DNA of 64,000 nt from an uncultured Lachnospiraceae bacterium (GCA_947165105.1 CAMUZC010000002.1:1-64000); one strand, 5' to 3'. Positions 50,688 through 62,071 are shown, numbered from the stretch's first letter. Notes: generated by a model from the letters alone, not told the origin. Made by a program: numbers and translations.

Positions 50688-52435
50688 ATTTCCACCAACT
50701 CTCTACTATATATATTTCCATTATTATCAATAGTAGCACTTATATGATATAATTCCAAAATTTGTTCAGAAGTAAGAGCAGTAGCATAAATACGAAAATC
50801 AGATAAAAAAGCTTCAATACAAGCATAAGAATTACTTGTTCCATCTTTAAAAATCCGCAATGCGGTAGGAGAGGATAGCCCAGTATTTATAGCTACAGTT
50901 GTTGAACTTTCTAAAATTCCATCAAAAAATCTTTTAACAGTGTTTCCATCATATAATAAAGTTAGCATATGCCATTCTCCATTTAAACCAGTTGTAGAAG
51001 AACAATTTGCTGCCTATCGTGCCCCATTAACAAATAATCCACCTCTAAAAAATCCAGTATTATTAATACATATTTCATACCATTGACGATTAACTGTACT
51101 ATCTACAATCATATGATATCCTCCAGTAGGAGAGGTATTTGTTGATTTAAACCAAATATTTAAGGTTATTGCTTCATTATTAAAATATAAATTTGGAGTA
51201 GTAATATAATTATTTATACCACTATCAGTATACATAGAATAACTATTTCTTGGAGTATTATTATCAATAGTTAAAGTCCCAGAAATAGTCCCATCATTAT
51301 TATATCCAGAAGAATCATAAATAATATTATTATCAGCATTGTCTTTCCATGGAGTTGCAATTGAACCTTTTTCTAATTTCCAAGCACCAATATGCATATT
51401 ACGAGTTCCATTAGCACTAGGATATGAATTATATATATTAAACCAAGCATTAGCTGCTCCATTGCCAGACGCTTGAGTAGATGTAATTGTAAAAGTTTTA
51501 ACTAAATAATCAGCATGGTAATTATTTGTCCCCTATGGAGTAAAGTAAGTTGGCCCTGCCCAATTAAATAAAGTAACTGAACCACCACCCCAATACACCC
51601 AAACTCCAGTCTCAGCTGCTGTTTTTACAGAATGATAAATATCTACGTCCCATAGCTATAACGTATAAGTTTGATTAGCTTCTAAATTTTCTGTCATAGC
51701 AAATTGGTAGGCGTTATATGCAGCTGCATTAAAACTTTTTGGTATTGTATATAATAAATTAGAATTAAATTCATCTAATTTATAATGCAATACTAATCCT
51801 TTAGCAATTTCTTCAATTTCTTTATCTGAAAGACAATGATTATAAATGCGCACATCATTTAATGAACAAGCAGGATGATAATTCGCAGCATCACTACTTA
51901 AATTCCAATTAAAAATTGAAATTTTACTTTCTTCAGCATTATTAGTATATGACTAAGTTTTTTCAACCTTTCCATCAACCCATAACTAAAATTGTTCTTT
52001 AGTATGATTATAAGTTAATGCTAAATGATGCCAAGTATCTTTTATATTAGTAGTTCCATAATAAGTATGATATGTTCTACTACTTCCATTACCAGTACTG
52101 CAACAAATTCTATAATCATCAGTAGATATTTGCTTTACTGTAATCCCAAAACCTTTCTTAGTTGAAGCATTATGATTAGATATTAATCCATTAGCAGTAT
52201 CTCCAACTGTAGCAGTAACTTTTGCCCAACAGCACATAGATAAATCTTTATCTAATAAAATATTTTCATTAGAAATTATTCTACCATTAGTTTTTACAGT
52301 TTCACGAGTATAACACTTTCCAATTTTTCCATTATTATCTATGGTAATGTTTGAAGTATTATTAATAAAAGTTAAGTTACTTAACCCCTAATTATGTAAA
52401 TCTCCATTTAAAGGAAGCCATACCTATAAGCTCAT
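50684..52435 (-). CDS. LamG-domain tail protein
   Basis: 583 aa interrupted by about ten TAG codons under the standard code. Two concanavalin-like LamG modules: WHHLALTYN with NDVRIYNHCLSDKEIEEI, and LSDFRIYATALTSEQILEL. Starts MSLQVWLPLNGDLHNQG after AAGGAGG. LamG domains bind glycans, so a receptor or decoration role is likely. Confidence 0.8.
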
Positions 52436-52450
52436 AGATATACCTCCTTA

Positions 52451-54853
52451 TTAAACAAATACAAAATCAAGTGCATTTGTAGTTTCATTATATTGTAAAA
52501 TAACTTTTTCAGCAACTTTATAACTAGTGGCATTCATCTAACCAGAAGTAGTAGTAAGATAAACTCCTGTGTCAGCAATTCCCTCAAGCGCTTGCGCAGT
52601 TGATGTAGGGGTTGTAGTAACTGCTGTAATAAATGCTTTAGAAGTATCACCTAAAGTTATATTCTATTTTGTATCAGTATTAGTAACTGTTTCTGTTCCA
52701 GTTGTATAAGCAGTAACATGTCCATAAGTATCAAAGGTTAAACCAGTAACATATTTACGGCCATTCGCTATTAAATTAGTAACAGATGATGTATCAGCAT
52801 GACTAATAGTTCTAGTCCCTGATGTAGTAATAGCAGAATTATCAGTATCTAAACTAATGCCTCCACCAGCTTTTAAAGTAATAGATGTTACAGTACCAGT
52901 ATTATTAGTTTTACTAGCGGCCAAATCATATGCTGCTTTAACAGCTGCTGGGGTTGCCGCGATATTAGTAGCAGAATTGTTAGTAGCAGAAGATAAAGAA
53001 ACATTTAATGTGTCACTATCCATACTTAAACCAGTTCCAATCATAATGCCACCTTTAGTAGTGCTGGAAGCGGTTGGTAAAGAATAAGTCCCTCCTGGGG
53101 TTGCCCAAGTTCCTTTATTTGTTAAAAATGTAGTAGTAGAAGTTCCAAAAGTAATACTTGAACTAGTTACTTCATTACTAGAATTTGTAATTACTAAACG
53201 ATTACCATTGGCAATAGTCGCAGTTGTTGTAATTGTTCCTCTAGAATTAATATTACCATGGATATGGTTTGCTAAAGCATAGTTAGTTGCTAACCCTAAA
53301 GGCTCCCATTTATTTTCAGCCCAAATAAACTCTTCGCCACTATCTTTAACTAAAACAACATTGCCATTAGTGGCAGTAACACTAGATCCACTAACTAATG
53401 TTATTGGATTAGTCGTAGTATTTGCAGTTGTACTAATAGGAGTTGTTGTAACGCCTAAAAAGTCAACTGCTTTAGTAAGATTTAAATCTGCTAATTCAAT
53501 TGTGGTATCTGTAGCTCCATTATAGGTTTTATCTCCTATTGTTAATAATCCATTTACCTATGAGGCAATACCATCTAATGCTCCAACAAAGGTAGTAGCG
53601 GTTAGCTCACCATCAGTAGCAAAAACTTTTGTATTAGAATAAGTAACTGGATTTGTTCCCTAAGAGACAGCCCCAATAACATACATTTTACTAGTACTAT
53701 TATTAGCTCCCGCGGTATTTCTAGTATTACTATCCTATTGAGTAAAAGTTCCAGTTGTTCCATCTACACAAGTATATGTAAAAGTAGTACCAGAACGAGT
53801 AATTGATTTTATTGCTTTATCTACCCCTAAAGTAGTTTGAATGGCAGCAGTATTAGTAGTTCCAGTACCGCCATGCTCTATTCCTAAAACTCCAGAAACT
53901 GGTATATTTAGTTGATCAGAAGTTCCATCAAAAGTAGCATTTGTAGTAGATGCTAGATTTACTTGTAATTTTCTAGCATTTAATAAGCCGCCTACTCGTA
54001 AAGCACTGGCTGGTCTTCGGTGATAAGTAGTAGTAGTGGTTCCTCCACCAACATATTGAGTAATTACATAATCATTTGCTGTTAAATTTGAATTACCAGT
54101 ATCTAAAGCATTAATTAAATCATTAGCAGCATCTTTTAAGTTACCTTTCCCAGTGCCGCCTCTTGATACTGCTAAAATTCCATCAGTAATTTTACTAGCA
54201 TTAAGATTAGGAATATCAGCAGCAACAAGTGCTCTAAAACTTGGGGCTACCGCACTCCCACTGCTTGGGCCAGCTAATACTGTATTAGCATTTTGATTTG
54301 AAAAACCAATAGTATAAGAACCAGAAGTCGTTAAAGCAGTATCACTTCCTCCTGTTAAAGGAGAAGAAGTTTTTATTGTAATACTAGTAACTGTACCATT
54401 ATTGGCTGCGGCTAAATCATACGCTGCTTTTACTGCTGCTGGGGTTGCGGCAACATTCTAACTATTGCTATTAGTAGCTGATGAAAGAGAAACTATTCCA
54501 GTGGTAGTAGTAGTTGCGACTGGTACCTCGGTTAGTAATGACCAAGGAATACTACCTGTAGTTAATGTACCAACTTTATTAATAGCAGTAGAACCTTGCC
54601 AGGTTGATAAAGCTGTATTTTCAACATTACCCAAACCAATATTACTTTTTGTAATATTTACCTGTCCTGTGCGATAGTTAGTTTCACTATTTCCTTTTAC
54701 CCCGGTAACGCCTCCATTACCCGCGGTAATGGCATAACTAGCAGTACCTGTTAAAAGACCATATATTTTCCAGATTTGAGTTGGGGATCCTAATGCATAC
54801 TCTTGAGAAGTAGAGCCAGGCACTAAGTTAGCTTTAAATGTCAAATTAGACAC
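52451..54853 (-). CDS. Large tail fibre protein
   Basis: 800 aa with many TAG-Gln codons; GTG start with GAAAGGAG upstream. Repeated fibre modules (GVTGVKGNSETNYRTGQVNI, NIGLGNVENTALSTW; SSATNNSATNIAATPAAVK). Standard-code calling yields only fragments. Main structural fibre candidate. Confidence 0.75.
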
Positions 54854-54883
54854 TATTCCTCAATCTCCTTTCTATTTATTTTT

Positions 54884-54922
54884 AAAAAGAAGAACAAGTT
54901 AGTTATTTCTTCTTCTACCAAC
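54884..54922 (-). terminator. Terminator (minus)
   Basis: AGAAGAA/TTCTTCT pairing with T-tract on the minus strand at the end of the glycosyltransferase gene. Confidence 0.5.
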
Positions 54923-56831
54923 TTATTCTTAACTAATTTGCAATTTCATTTCTTAATTTTATTAATTCATCAGTAGGATTTAATAAAGCTGCAATATCTA
55001 AATAAGCAAGAGCTTTTATTAAATCTTTCTAATAATAATAACTTAATCCAGCAATATGATAAACAAAATAATTATTTATATCATGAACATTACACCAATT
55101 GGCAGGTCCGCATAATTTCATAGCATCTTCACATAATAAACCAGCACTTCTAAAATCTTTCATATTATATAATAACTATGCTGCATCTAAATAATTATCT
55201 GTAAATGAAGGCATAAATAATCTACCTTCTCTAAAATAAGCTAATGCTTTTGGAATATTATTCTAATGAGTATATGCTTTTGCTGCACCTGCATAACAAC
55301 GAGCTTTTTCAAAATTCTATAAAGTATTTTCATTTTGAATTAACCAAATGTAATGCTCTTGTGCTTTATCCCATTTTTCTTCAATTTCATATTCAATAGC
55401 TAATTGAAGTCTCATAATATAATCATTAGGACATTCTTTTAAATCTTCTTCACATAATTCAACATAATTTTTTTGTTTAGTTTTATCAGGATAATGCCAA
55501 ACTGCAATATCAATAGGAGTACTAGTTTCAACATAAAACTATTTAATTCCCATTTTATTCACTAATGCTTCATGAACTATATTTTCCCAATGATCCCAAT
55601 ATTTACTATGAATACGATATTCTTTAATCGTTCTAATAATAACATCATTTTCATCTACATCTCTATGATAGTCATACATTCCTCTATCAAATAAAGGAGA
55701 CCATTTTGATTTTACTTTTTTACTCCAACCTTTTTCTTTAATAACTTCATCAAGGTCAACCATAAAAAACATAACAGTTTCTTTTGGGATTAAAGTCATA
55801 CTAGCATCTCTAGCTTTATCATATCGCCAAGGTTTTATAATCTGCTATTTAATAATTAAATTAGGATATTCTTTTTGTTTTTCTTGTAATTTTTCCCAAG
55901 TTCCATCAGTAGAACCTGTATCCAAAAGACAAACGTAATCAGCTTCACCAAAGCTATTTAACCATTTATCAACATTATTTACTTCATTTTTACAAATACC
56001 ATAAACTGATAAAATAACTTTTTCATGTACTTTATCCCAATTAATTGTTGTTTTACAAATATCTTCTACCATTGATTTGCCTTGCGCATAAAAATATTCA
56101 CTATAATGCTCATTAGGATTTTTTAACCAAAATGTCCAAGGCTTACGTCCTACATAATGAATAAATTGACAATTCTTTTTTAAATCTTCAACCTAATCTT
56201 CTTGAACATAAGGTGCGAATACATTGTAATATTTATTTAAATGTAACTCTTTCTATTCAGGCCATTTATCATAATAAAAATTTAACATTTCCTAATCAGC
56301 AACAACATAATCAGGATATTTCTCTTTTGGAAAATTCATAGCAAAGTTTAATATATCTTCAAATAATTCATGAGAAGGTTCAATCACTAAAAATCCACTA
56401 TTAAAATGTGGCCAGCCTTGCCAAAGTCCAAAATATTCTCCATCAAGAGCTGCTGTCATATGAGGTTTTTCAAATAATTTATCTGGATTTTTAAGAAACA
56501 TTAAATCAGCATCAAGAAAAATTATTTTATCATATTGTGTCTAATCATATATTCTAAATTTAGTCCAGCAATCATACCAAGTAGTAGCGATTCCTGGATG
56601 TATTTTCATATTATGCTCATGAATATCATTTGTTACTGAAATAGGCTCTACTACTTCATAAGAAACACCTAATTCTTTAATAAACTCTAATGTAGAAGCA
56701 GAAACTTTATCAGTAACTAATACGTGTAAAGGATATTTTGATTTTACTCGTTTTAAACTTTCAACTAATAAAGCAATCCCATAAGCATAACTATCATTAG
56801 TTAATAAAGATATATATGCATAATTCTTCAT
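54903..56831 (-). CDS. GT8-GT2-TPR fusion glycosyltransferase
   Basis: 642 aa with many TAG-Gln codons. N-terminal GT8-type domain (YAYISLLTNDSYAYGIALL, IFLDADLMFLKNPD as the DxD site, about residues 1-250), then a GT2-type domain (SVYGICKNEVNNVDKWL, LLDTGSTDGTWE, FMVDLDEV, about 255-430), then TPR-like helices to the end. Inside the tail operon, so it may glycosylate virion fibres or host surface. Confidence 0.8.
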
Positions 56832-56889
56832 ATTTATCTCCTTTATCTCTATATATTTGATTTTATTTTATCATAAAAAATTATAATTA

Positions 56890-57957
56890 TCAAGAAATGG
56901 TTACATTTCCACTAGCATCAATTTCAAAATGAAATGTCATAGTATCATCATCGCCATTAGGAAATGTTAAATAAAAAGTTGCAGTTCCACTAGTAGGTTT
57001 TGCTAATGTAATTCCTTTTACATAATAATCGCCATCAGCATAAGTAGAAGCATAAGAAGCAGCTATAGCAGTAGCAGGTATATAACCAGCAGTAATAGTA
57101 TTAGTTAAAGAAGTCGCTGCACGAGTTGCACGTAAAGATACTTTAATATTATTATTATCAGTATCACTATTTACTAATTCAATATTACTACTATTATTTG
57201 TAAAATTAATTTTTCCTCCACTAAAACTAGAAGTAGTAGTTGCAGCAGGTATATAGATAGTTGCATCCTCGGTTTTATTAGGAGTGACAATTACAGTATT
57301 ACCATTAGTTGTACTAAATACATTTGCATAACCAGCAGTTGTATTAGAATATTTAGTTTGAATAATCCCATCTGAAACGGAGCCAGTCCGAGTAAAATAA
57401 TAAGGAGTTGAATCTTCTGAAATAGCCATTGTACAAGTGCCACTTATAGTTACTGTTGGAGTAGTAGTAATAGTTCCACTTGATGATATGTTTGCTTTTG
57501 TCCCTAATGACATAGGATTAATAGTTATAGTTCTATTATTAGGATAATAGCCTGCTCCTATAGTTATAGTCTATTCAGTAGTTGGCTAAGAAGTGATAGC
57601 AGAAGTAGATAATGTACTCTAAGGAATAGATACTTCTCCTGTAACTGTCACTGTTCCTGCAATAGCCTAAGAATTTGTTACATATCCATTAGTAGTTACA
57701 GATGGTTTAATATTTATACTTCCTACTGATTTAACTATATATCCACTTGCTGTTGCTGAATTATATATAGTAGGAACAGCTGTAATAGTTGTAGCAGGAG
57801 TTACTACTTGACCACTCTAAACATTAAAATTTAATTCAATATCTTTATCAACAAAAGTATTTTCTGTATTTAAAATCAATTGATTATTATATTGATTACT
57901 AATTGTAAAAGTTTTTGAAAATAAATTATTAAAAACTGGTAATGTAATATTTGACAA
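56890..57957 (-). CDS. Tail/baseplate-associated beta protein
   Basis: 355 aa with six or more TAG-Gln codons in the N-terminal half; TTG start 57957 after GGGGTGAT. Thr/Ser-rich repeats (TAVPTIYNSATASGYIV; KINFTNNSSNIELV). Probably a structural fibre or collar protein. Confidence 0.7.
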
Positions 57958-57962
57958 TTATA

Positions 57963-58808
57963 TCACCCCTGTCCCCAAGATGCAGCCCCAGTATAAACAG
58001 GTACATTTACATCAGCAGAGCCATCAAATGAAAATTCATTATTAGCACCAAATGTAAGGGTATGAATTGATGGAGTAATATTTACAGTAGTTGCAGTTCC
58101 GTTTGACGGAGTAATAACAAAACTATTTGTGCCACCATTAAAAGTATATGTTGTATCAGTAAAAACTGCATTAGCAGGAACAGAAGTTTCAATTGTAAAA
58201 CCACTGTCTTTAATAGCTTTACCGGTTGTTCCAGTAAATGTAGCAATATGCCCTGCTGTTGAAGTAGCCGGACCTACAACTGCTCCATCAATATTGGTTT
58301 GGATTACTGCCCAATGTGCATTATTAGCAGAAGATCCCCCAGTAATACAATAAATAGTATCTCCAATTTCGCATATCTATCCAGCATATACTCCAGCAGT
58401 TCCTACCTTATAAGTCCAACCAACTTTATGTACCGCAGGTAATTGATTATTATTATTAACTACTCCTTTAAATACCATAGCATCTGTAACATTTAAACTA
58501 ATTGTTGAAGTAGTATTATCGCCTTTAGTAATAGTAAGAGTATCATTATCAAAAGAGATATCTTTAATATATGTACTAGCAATAGATTGACCATATGGAG
58601 TATCTTGAGTAATATAATTATCATTTTCTGCTTTTAGTGCTCCCCAGGCATTAACCGCCATACGAGTTCCAGTTGAGCCACCTTCACCAGCAGTATCTAT
58701 ATAAAAAAGACCTTTTATTGCATCAAAATACATATAACCTTTTGTATAAGTTGCTGGTAAAGCTGTAGTTCCACTATCAATATTATTAAATATTTTAAAT
58801 AGTGCCAT
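57963..58808 (-). CDS. Tail fibre/structural protein, first of the operon
   Basis: 281 aa with TAG-Gln near residue 145. MALFKIFNNIDSGTTALPA and YMYFDAIKGLFYIDT resemble N-termini of virion-attached fibres. ATG after AAAGGAG. No clear sigma70 promoter precedes it, hinting at a different late promoter. Confidence 0.7.
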
Positions 58809-59115
58809 TAAAATACTCCTTTCTATTTAAAATAAAAAATGGAGAAATCGCAAGATGCAATTTCTCCTATATAACAAAAATAAGCAGTCTCATAGTAAGA
58901 GACTGCAATAAAAATTAATCATTTATTTAGAAAGGTGAAACGTATCTTACTATTTCATATATAATAAAAATTTAAATTAATTAATTAATAAAATTTGCCC
59001 TTTAAGAATCGTGCGGTTACCATTTTTCTTCCATTTTTAATATAGACTGTTTATAAACAAAATAGCAAAAAATTGGTAAGCGCAGTCCTCTATTTCTAAA
59101 TAAAAAATTTTTATA
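58809..59115. other. Intergenic region between divergent operons
   Basis: About 300 bases without a gene. It holds two hairpins, GGAGAAAT/ATTTCTCC (58842-58868) and GCAGTCTC/GAGACTGC (58884-58906), and repeat copy 6. The tail operon transcript would begin here, but no good TTGACA/TATAAT pair is seen on the minus strand. Confidence 0.5.
59012..59084. repeat. Dispersed long-hairpin repeat, copy 6
   Basis: TGCGGTTACC and GGTAAGCGCA ends around AATATAGACTGTTTATAAAC. The 5' inner arm (TTTTCTTCCATTTTT) is diverged and matches copy 2 in reverse. Confidence 0.75.
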
Positions 59116-59144
59116 TTGAAAATATTAAAAAAATATGATATAAT
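59116..59144 (+). promoter_or_regulatory. Sigma70-type promoter
   Basis: TTGAAA, 17-base spacer, TATAAT for the 59188-62267 operon. Confidence 0.8.
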
Positions 59145-59187
59145 TAATTATAAAAGATAAAAAAATAATAAAAAGGAGATTTTTATT

Positions 59188-59370
59188 ATGTGGTATGGAT
59201 ATCGTGTTAATGACCAGCAAGATTGGGTTAAAATGAAAGATTTTAATTCTTTAGAAGAATATAATGCTTATATCTCAAAACATAAAGTTAGCACTTCAAT
59301 GTGTTGCAATTTTGAAGTAGATTTAAGAGGAAAAGCTTTAATCACATGGCCAATGAATCAAAATCATTAA
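59188..59370 (+). CDS. Hypothetical protein
   Basis: 60 aa after AAAAGGAG (MWYGYRVNDQQDWVKMKDF). First gene of the operon. Function unknown. Confidence 0.6.
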   Translation: MWYGYRVNDQQDWVKMKDFNSLEEYNAYISKHKVSTSMCCNFEVDLRGKALITWPMNQNH

Positions 59371-59531
59371 TTCAAATCGCTATTGGTTTTGTCTCTAATG
59401 GAGGAGATGCCAATGAAAAATTAAGAACTTTTCAATTAAATTATCCTAAACGAAAAATTATAGGAGTTTCAGTTTCTCCTGTTGAACCTCATGGATATTT
59501 TATGACTATTACATATGAAATAAATTTATAA
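59346..59531 (+). CDS. Hypothetical protein
   Basis: 61 aa overlapping the gene before by 25 bases. Beta-rich (RKIIGVSVSPVEPHGYFM), similar to small phage ParB-like fragments but unassigned. Confidence 0.55.
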   Translation: MANESKSLIQIAIGFVSNGGDANEKLRTFQLNYPKRKIIGVSVSPVEPHGYFMTITYEINL

Positions 59532-59550
59532 AGAAAGAAGTTGATATAAT

Positions 59551-60309
59551 ATGAGTGTTTTTGCTTGTGCAGATTTACACGGTTGTAAATGGGCTTGGGA
59601 TGCTATTAAAGATTTTCTCAAACCAGAAGATAAGTTATATTTTTTAGGTGACGCAGCAGACCGTGGTCCTGATGGCTGGGTTATTATGAAAGAACTATTA
59701 GCCGACCCTCGTGTAACCTATATTAAAGGTAATCATGAGGATTTAATGATTAAAGCAGTAGGTAAATGTAATCCTACAACTTTTCATCCTAATGATTTCT
59801 TTTGGGACAAATATATAGAACTCTGGTTTGCTAATGGTGGTTCAGCAACATATGAATCTTTTCGAGCTGACCCTGATAGATTTAAAGTTATTGAACAAGT
59901 AAAAAATCTTCCTTTTGTTGCAGCTTATCATAATACTTCAAATGAAACAGTATATCTTTTACATGCCGGATGTAATGCTAATGATATTGATAATCTTACA
60001 GAAAGAAATGCCATTTGGGATAGAACTCATTATATGTTGAATGATTGGGATGGCCGGCCTAATGAAGTAATTGTTCATGGGCATACTCCTATTCCTATTA
60101 TGGTAGAAGACCAAGATAAAATTGCTACTGCTTTTTCTAATTCATATCAACATACTGATATAATTGAACCAGGAGCTTATTGGTATGCAAAAGGGCATAA
60201 AGTAAATATTGATTGTGGAGCTGTTTTTACAGGAGTTATGGTTATGATTAATTTAGATACATGGGATGAAGAAATCTTTTATCAGGAGGCAGAAAATGAG
60301 AAAAGTTGA
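59551..60309 (+). CDS. PPP-type metallophosphatase
   Basis: 252 aa. ACADLHGCKWAWD (about residues 5-17), FLGDAADRGPDGW (about 34-46), IKGNHEDLM (about 58-66) and VHGHTPI (about 177-183) are the PPP-family motifs, as in lambda phosphatase and ApaH. Substrate may be phosphoproteins or nucleotides. Confidence 0.85.
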   Translation: MSVFACADLHGCKWAWDAIKDFLKPEDKLYFLGDAADRGPDGWVIMKELLADPRVTYIKGNHEDLMIKAVGKCNPTTFHPNDFFWDKYIELWFANGGSATYESFRADPDRFKVIEQVKNLPFVAAYHNTSNETVYLLHAGCNANDIDNLTERNAIWDRTHYMLNDWDGRPNEVIVHGHTPIPIMVEDQDKIATAFSNSYQHTDIIEPGAYWYAKGHKVNIDCGAVFTGVMVMINLDTWDEEIFYQEAENEKS

Positions 60310-60562
60310 ATATCATAATTTTTATTGTATGAATTGTGGGCAGAAAACTTTTTCTTTGCCTCGTCCGGTTAGTCATAAATACAGTAAGCATCATAGAAAA
60401 GCACTTTGGTGCCCTTATTGTAAAATTATGGTAAATTGTATTGAATGTAAAAACGATAGTGAAGTATATGATTTTAAAGAAAAATTTTATGCTGGAGAAT
60501 ATAAAGAAGAAGCAAAAGTTTCTATTGATTATCTTAAAAAGCAGGAGTTGATTTTTACATGA
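60296..60562 (+). CDS. Zinc-ribbon protein
   Basis: 88 aa from ATG 60296 (AGGAGG). CMNCGQKTFS and CPYCKIMVNCIEC form zinc sites; basic. Overlaps both neighbours. Function unknown. Confidence 0.65.
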   Translation: MRKVEYHNFYCMNCGQKTFSLPRPVSHKYSKHHRKALWCPYCKIMVNCIECKNDSEVYDFKEKFYAGEYKEEAKVSIDYLKKQELIFT

Positions 60563-61041
60563 GACTTTGGATTATGTGTGGAGAGCCTGGGTCTGGAAAA
60601 AGCCATTTCGCTAGAACTGTATTATGGGATGGAGAAGGAGTTTATTACATTTCTAGAGATGAAATTCGTAATACTATGGTTAAACCTAATCAGCCCTTCT
60701 TCAGTAAAGAAAAAGAAGTATTTAAAGAATTTGCTTATCAAATTAAAAATTTAATGGAAGATGAAGATACTTATGTAAGTGATATTATTGCCGATGCTAC
60801 TCATCTTAATTGGAGTAGTCGTAGTAAATTACTTTCTGCTCTTGGTCTTTTACCTGATGGCAAAGAAAATATTGATGTAATTCCTGTTGTTATGACTACC
60901 CCTCTTGAAGAAAGTATTCGGCGTAATAATACTCGAAATGGAAGAGCATGTGTTCCAGAAGACACAATTCGTAAAATGGCTTTTTCTCGCACGGACCCTA
61001 GAAAAGACCCTTTTAAATATGCCGCAATTATGGAGGTTTAA
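60559..61041 (+). CDS. Polynucleotide 5'-kinase (PNK-like)
   Basis: 160 aa. Walker A MCGEPGSGKSHFARTV (about residues 5-20), then ISRDEIRNTM and ADATHLNWSSR, matching the T4 Pnkp kinase module; no phosphatase domain. Supplies 5'-phosphate for RNA ligation; pairs functionally with the ligase at 7006. Confidence 0.8.
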   Translation: MRLWIMCGEPGSGKSHFARTVLWDGEGVYYISRDEIRNTMVKPNQPFFSKEKEVFKEFAYQIKNLMEDEDTYVSDIIADATHLNWSSRSKLLSALGLLPDGKENIDVIPVVMTTPLEESIRRNNTRNGRACVPEDTIRKMAFSRTDPRKDPFKYAAIMEV

Positions 61042-61043
61042 TA

Positions 61044-61217
61044 ATGATTGAAGTTCTTTTAATTATTATAGCTGTTATTTGCGGATTAGGAGCTATTGGA
61101 TGTGTTGGATTGTTACTTTGTATTATTCTTATTCGAGATAGTACCCCTCCTGCATGGCCAAATTATTGGAAAAGGGAAGAAGCAAAAAAGAAGAAAGAGG
61201 GAAATAATAATGAATAA
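61044..61217 (+). CDS. Small membrane protein
   Basis: 57 aa, one long hydrophobic helix (about residues 2-30) and a Lys-rich tail (KREEAKKKKEGNNN). Overlaps the next gene by 8 bases. Function unknown. Confidence 0.6.
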   Translation: MIEVLLIIIAVICGLGAIGCVGLLLCIILIRDSTPPAWPNYWKREEAKKKKEGNNNE

Positions 61218-61779
61218 TGTTTGGGTTTGTGGAGATTTTCATTTTTGTCATAATAAAGAATTTATTTATAAGCCTCGTGGATTTGAGACTGTTGAAGAAA
61301 TGAATACTATTCTTATTTCTAATTTTAATAGTGTAGTAAATCCAGAAGATGAAGTATATATGCTAGGAGATTTTATGCTGGGTGGAGCTGATATGCTTGA
61401 TACAGGACTTGCCCTAGCATCTCAATTAAATGGGCACCTTCATCTTGTGCGAGGGAATCATGATACAGATAAGCGTTGGGAAGCATATAAAAATTTACCT
61501 AATGTAGTTGAAATGCAAAATGCTATTTATATTTCTTATCAAAAGCATCACTTTTATCTTTCTCATTATCCTACTTTTACTGGAAATCTTGAAAAAGAAA
61601 GTCTTAAACAGTGTTTACTAAATATTCATGCACATACTCATTCTAAAAATAAATTTTATCAGGATATTCCTTTTATGTATTGTGCTTGTTTTGATGCTCA
61701 TAATAATTTTCCAGTAAATATGGATGATGTAATTAAAGATATGTATATGAAAGCAAAGGAATGTAAAGATGAATTATAA
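61210..61779 (+). CDS. Metallophosphoesterase
   Basis: 189 aa from ATG 61210. VCGDFHFCHNKEFI, YMLGDFMLGG, LVRGNHDTDKRW, LSHYPTF and HAHTHS give the phosphoesterase metal motifs, as in YfcE-like and small phage hydrolases. Substrate unknown. Confidence 0.85.
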   Translation: MNNVWVCGDFHFCHNKEFIYKPRGFETVEEMNTILISNFNSVVNPEDEVYMLGDFMLGGADMLDTGLALASQLNGHLHLVRGNHDTDKRWEAYKNLPNVVEMQNAIYISYQKHHFYLSHYPTFTGNLEKESLKQCLLNIHAHTHSKNKFYQDIPFMYCACFDAHNNFPVNMDDVIKDMYMKAKECKDEL

Positions 61780-62071
61780 TCCATCTAATATATTTGGTAT
61801 TTTTATTGATTGGAAAAAAGCATTAGGATATTCTCGATGCGGTCTTTGTGCAAAACGAGAAAAATGTAATATCCTTGACCTATATGGAAAATGCCAAGAT
61901 TTTGAAATGACAAAAAATGAAATTATTTCCATTGTAACGGACAGTGGGGAAGTGTTATATTCTCGTTGTAATAAATGTGTATATTTAAAAGAAACTTGCG
62001 GTCAAACTGATAAGGATGGTAAATGCTAGAAGTATAAGCGTGACCCACCTGATGGAGGATATTATGGCTAA
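61769..62071 (+). CDS. Cys-rich protein (TAG read as Gln)
   Basis: 100 aa; continues past a TAG near 62027 to TAA. CGLCAKREKCNILD and CNKCVYLKETCGQ are two similar Cys knots. Overlaps both neighbours. Function unknown. Confidence 0.65.

Noticed and set aside
48030..58353. Plus-strand ORFs rich in Pro and Val over the tail operon
   Set aside because: Composition (PVPVLP runs) is the complement of Gly/Thr-rich fibre genes on the minus strand.
2801..59084. Dispersed hairpins as a CRISPR array
   Set aside because: Copies are many kilobases apart, palindromic and without spacers or cas genes.
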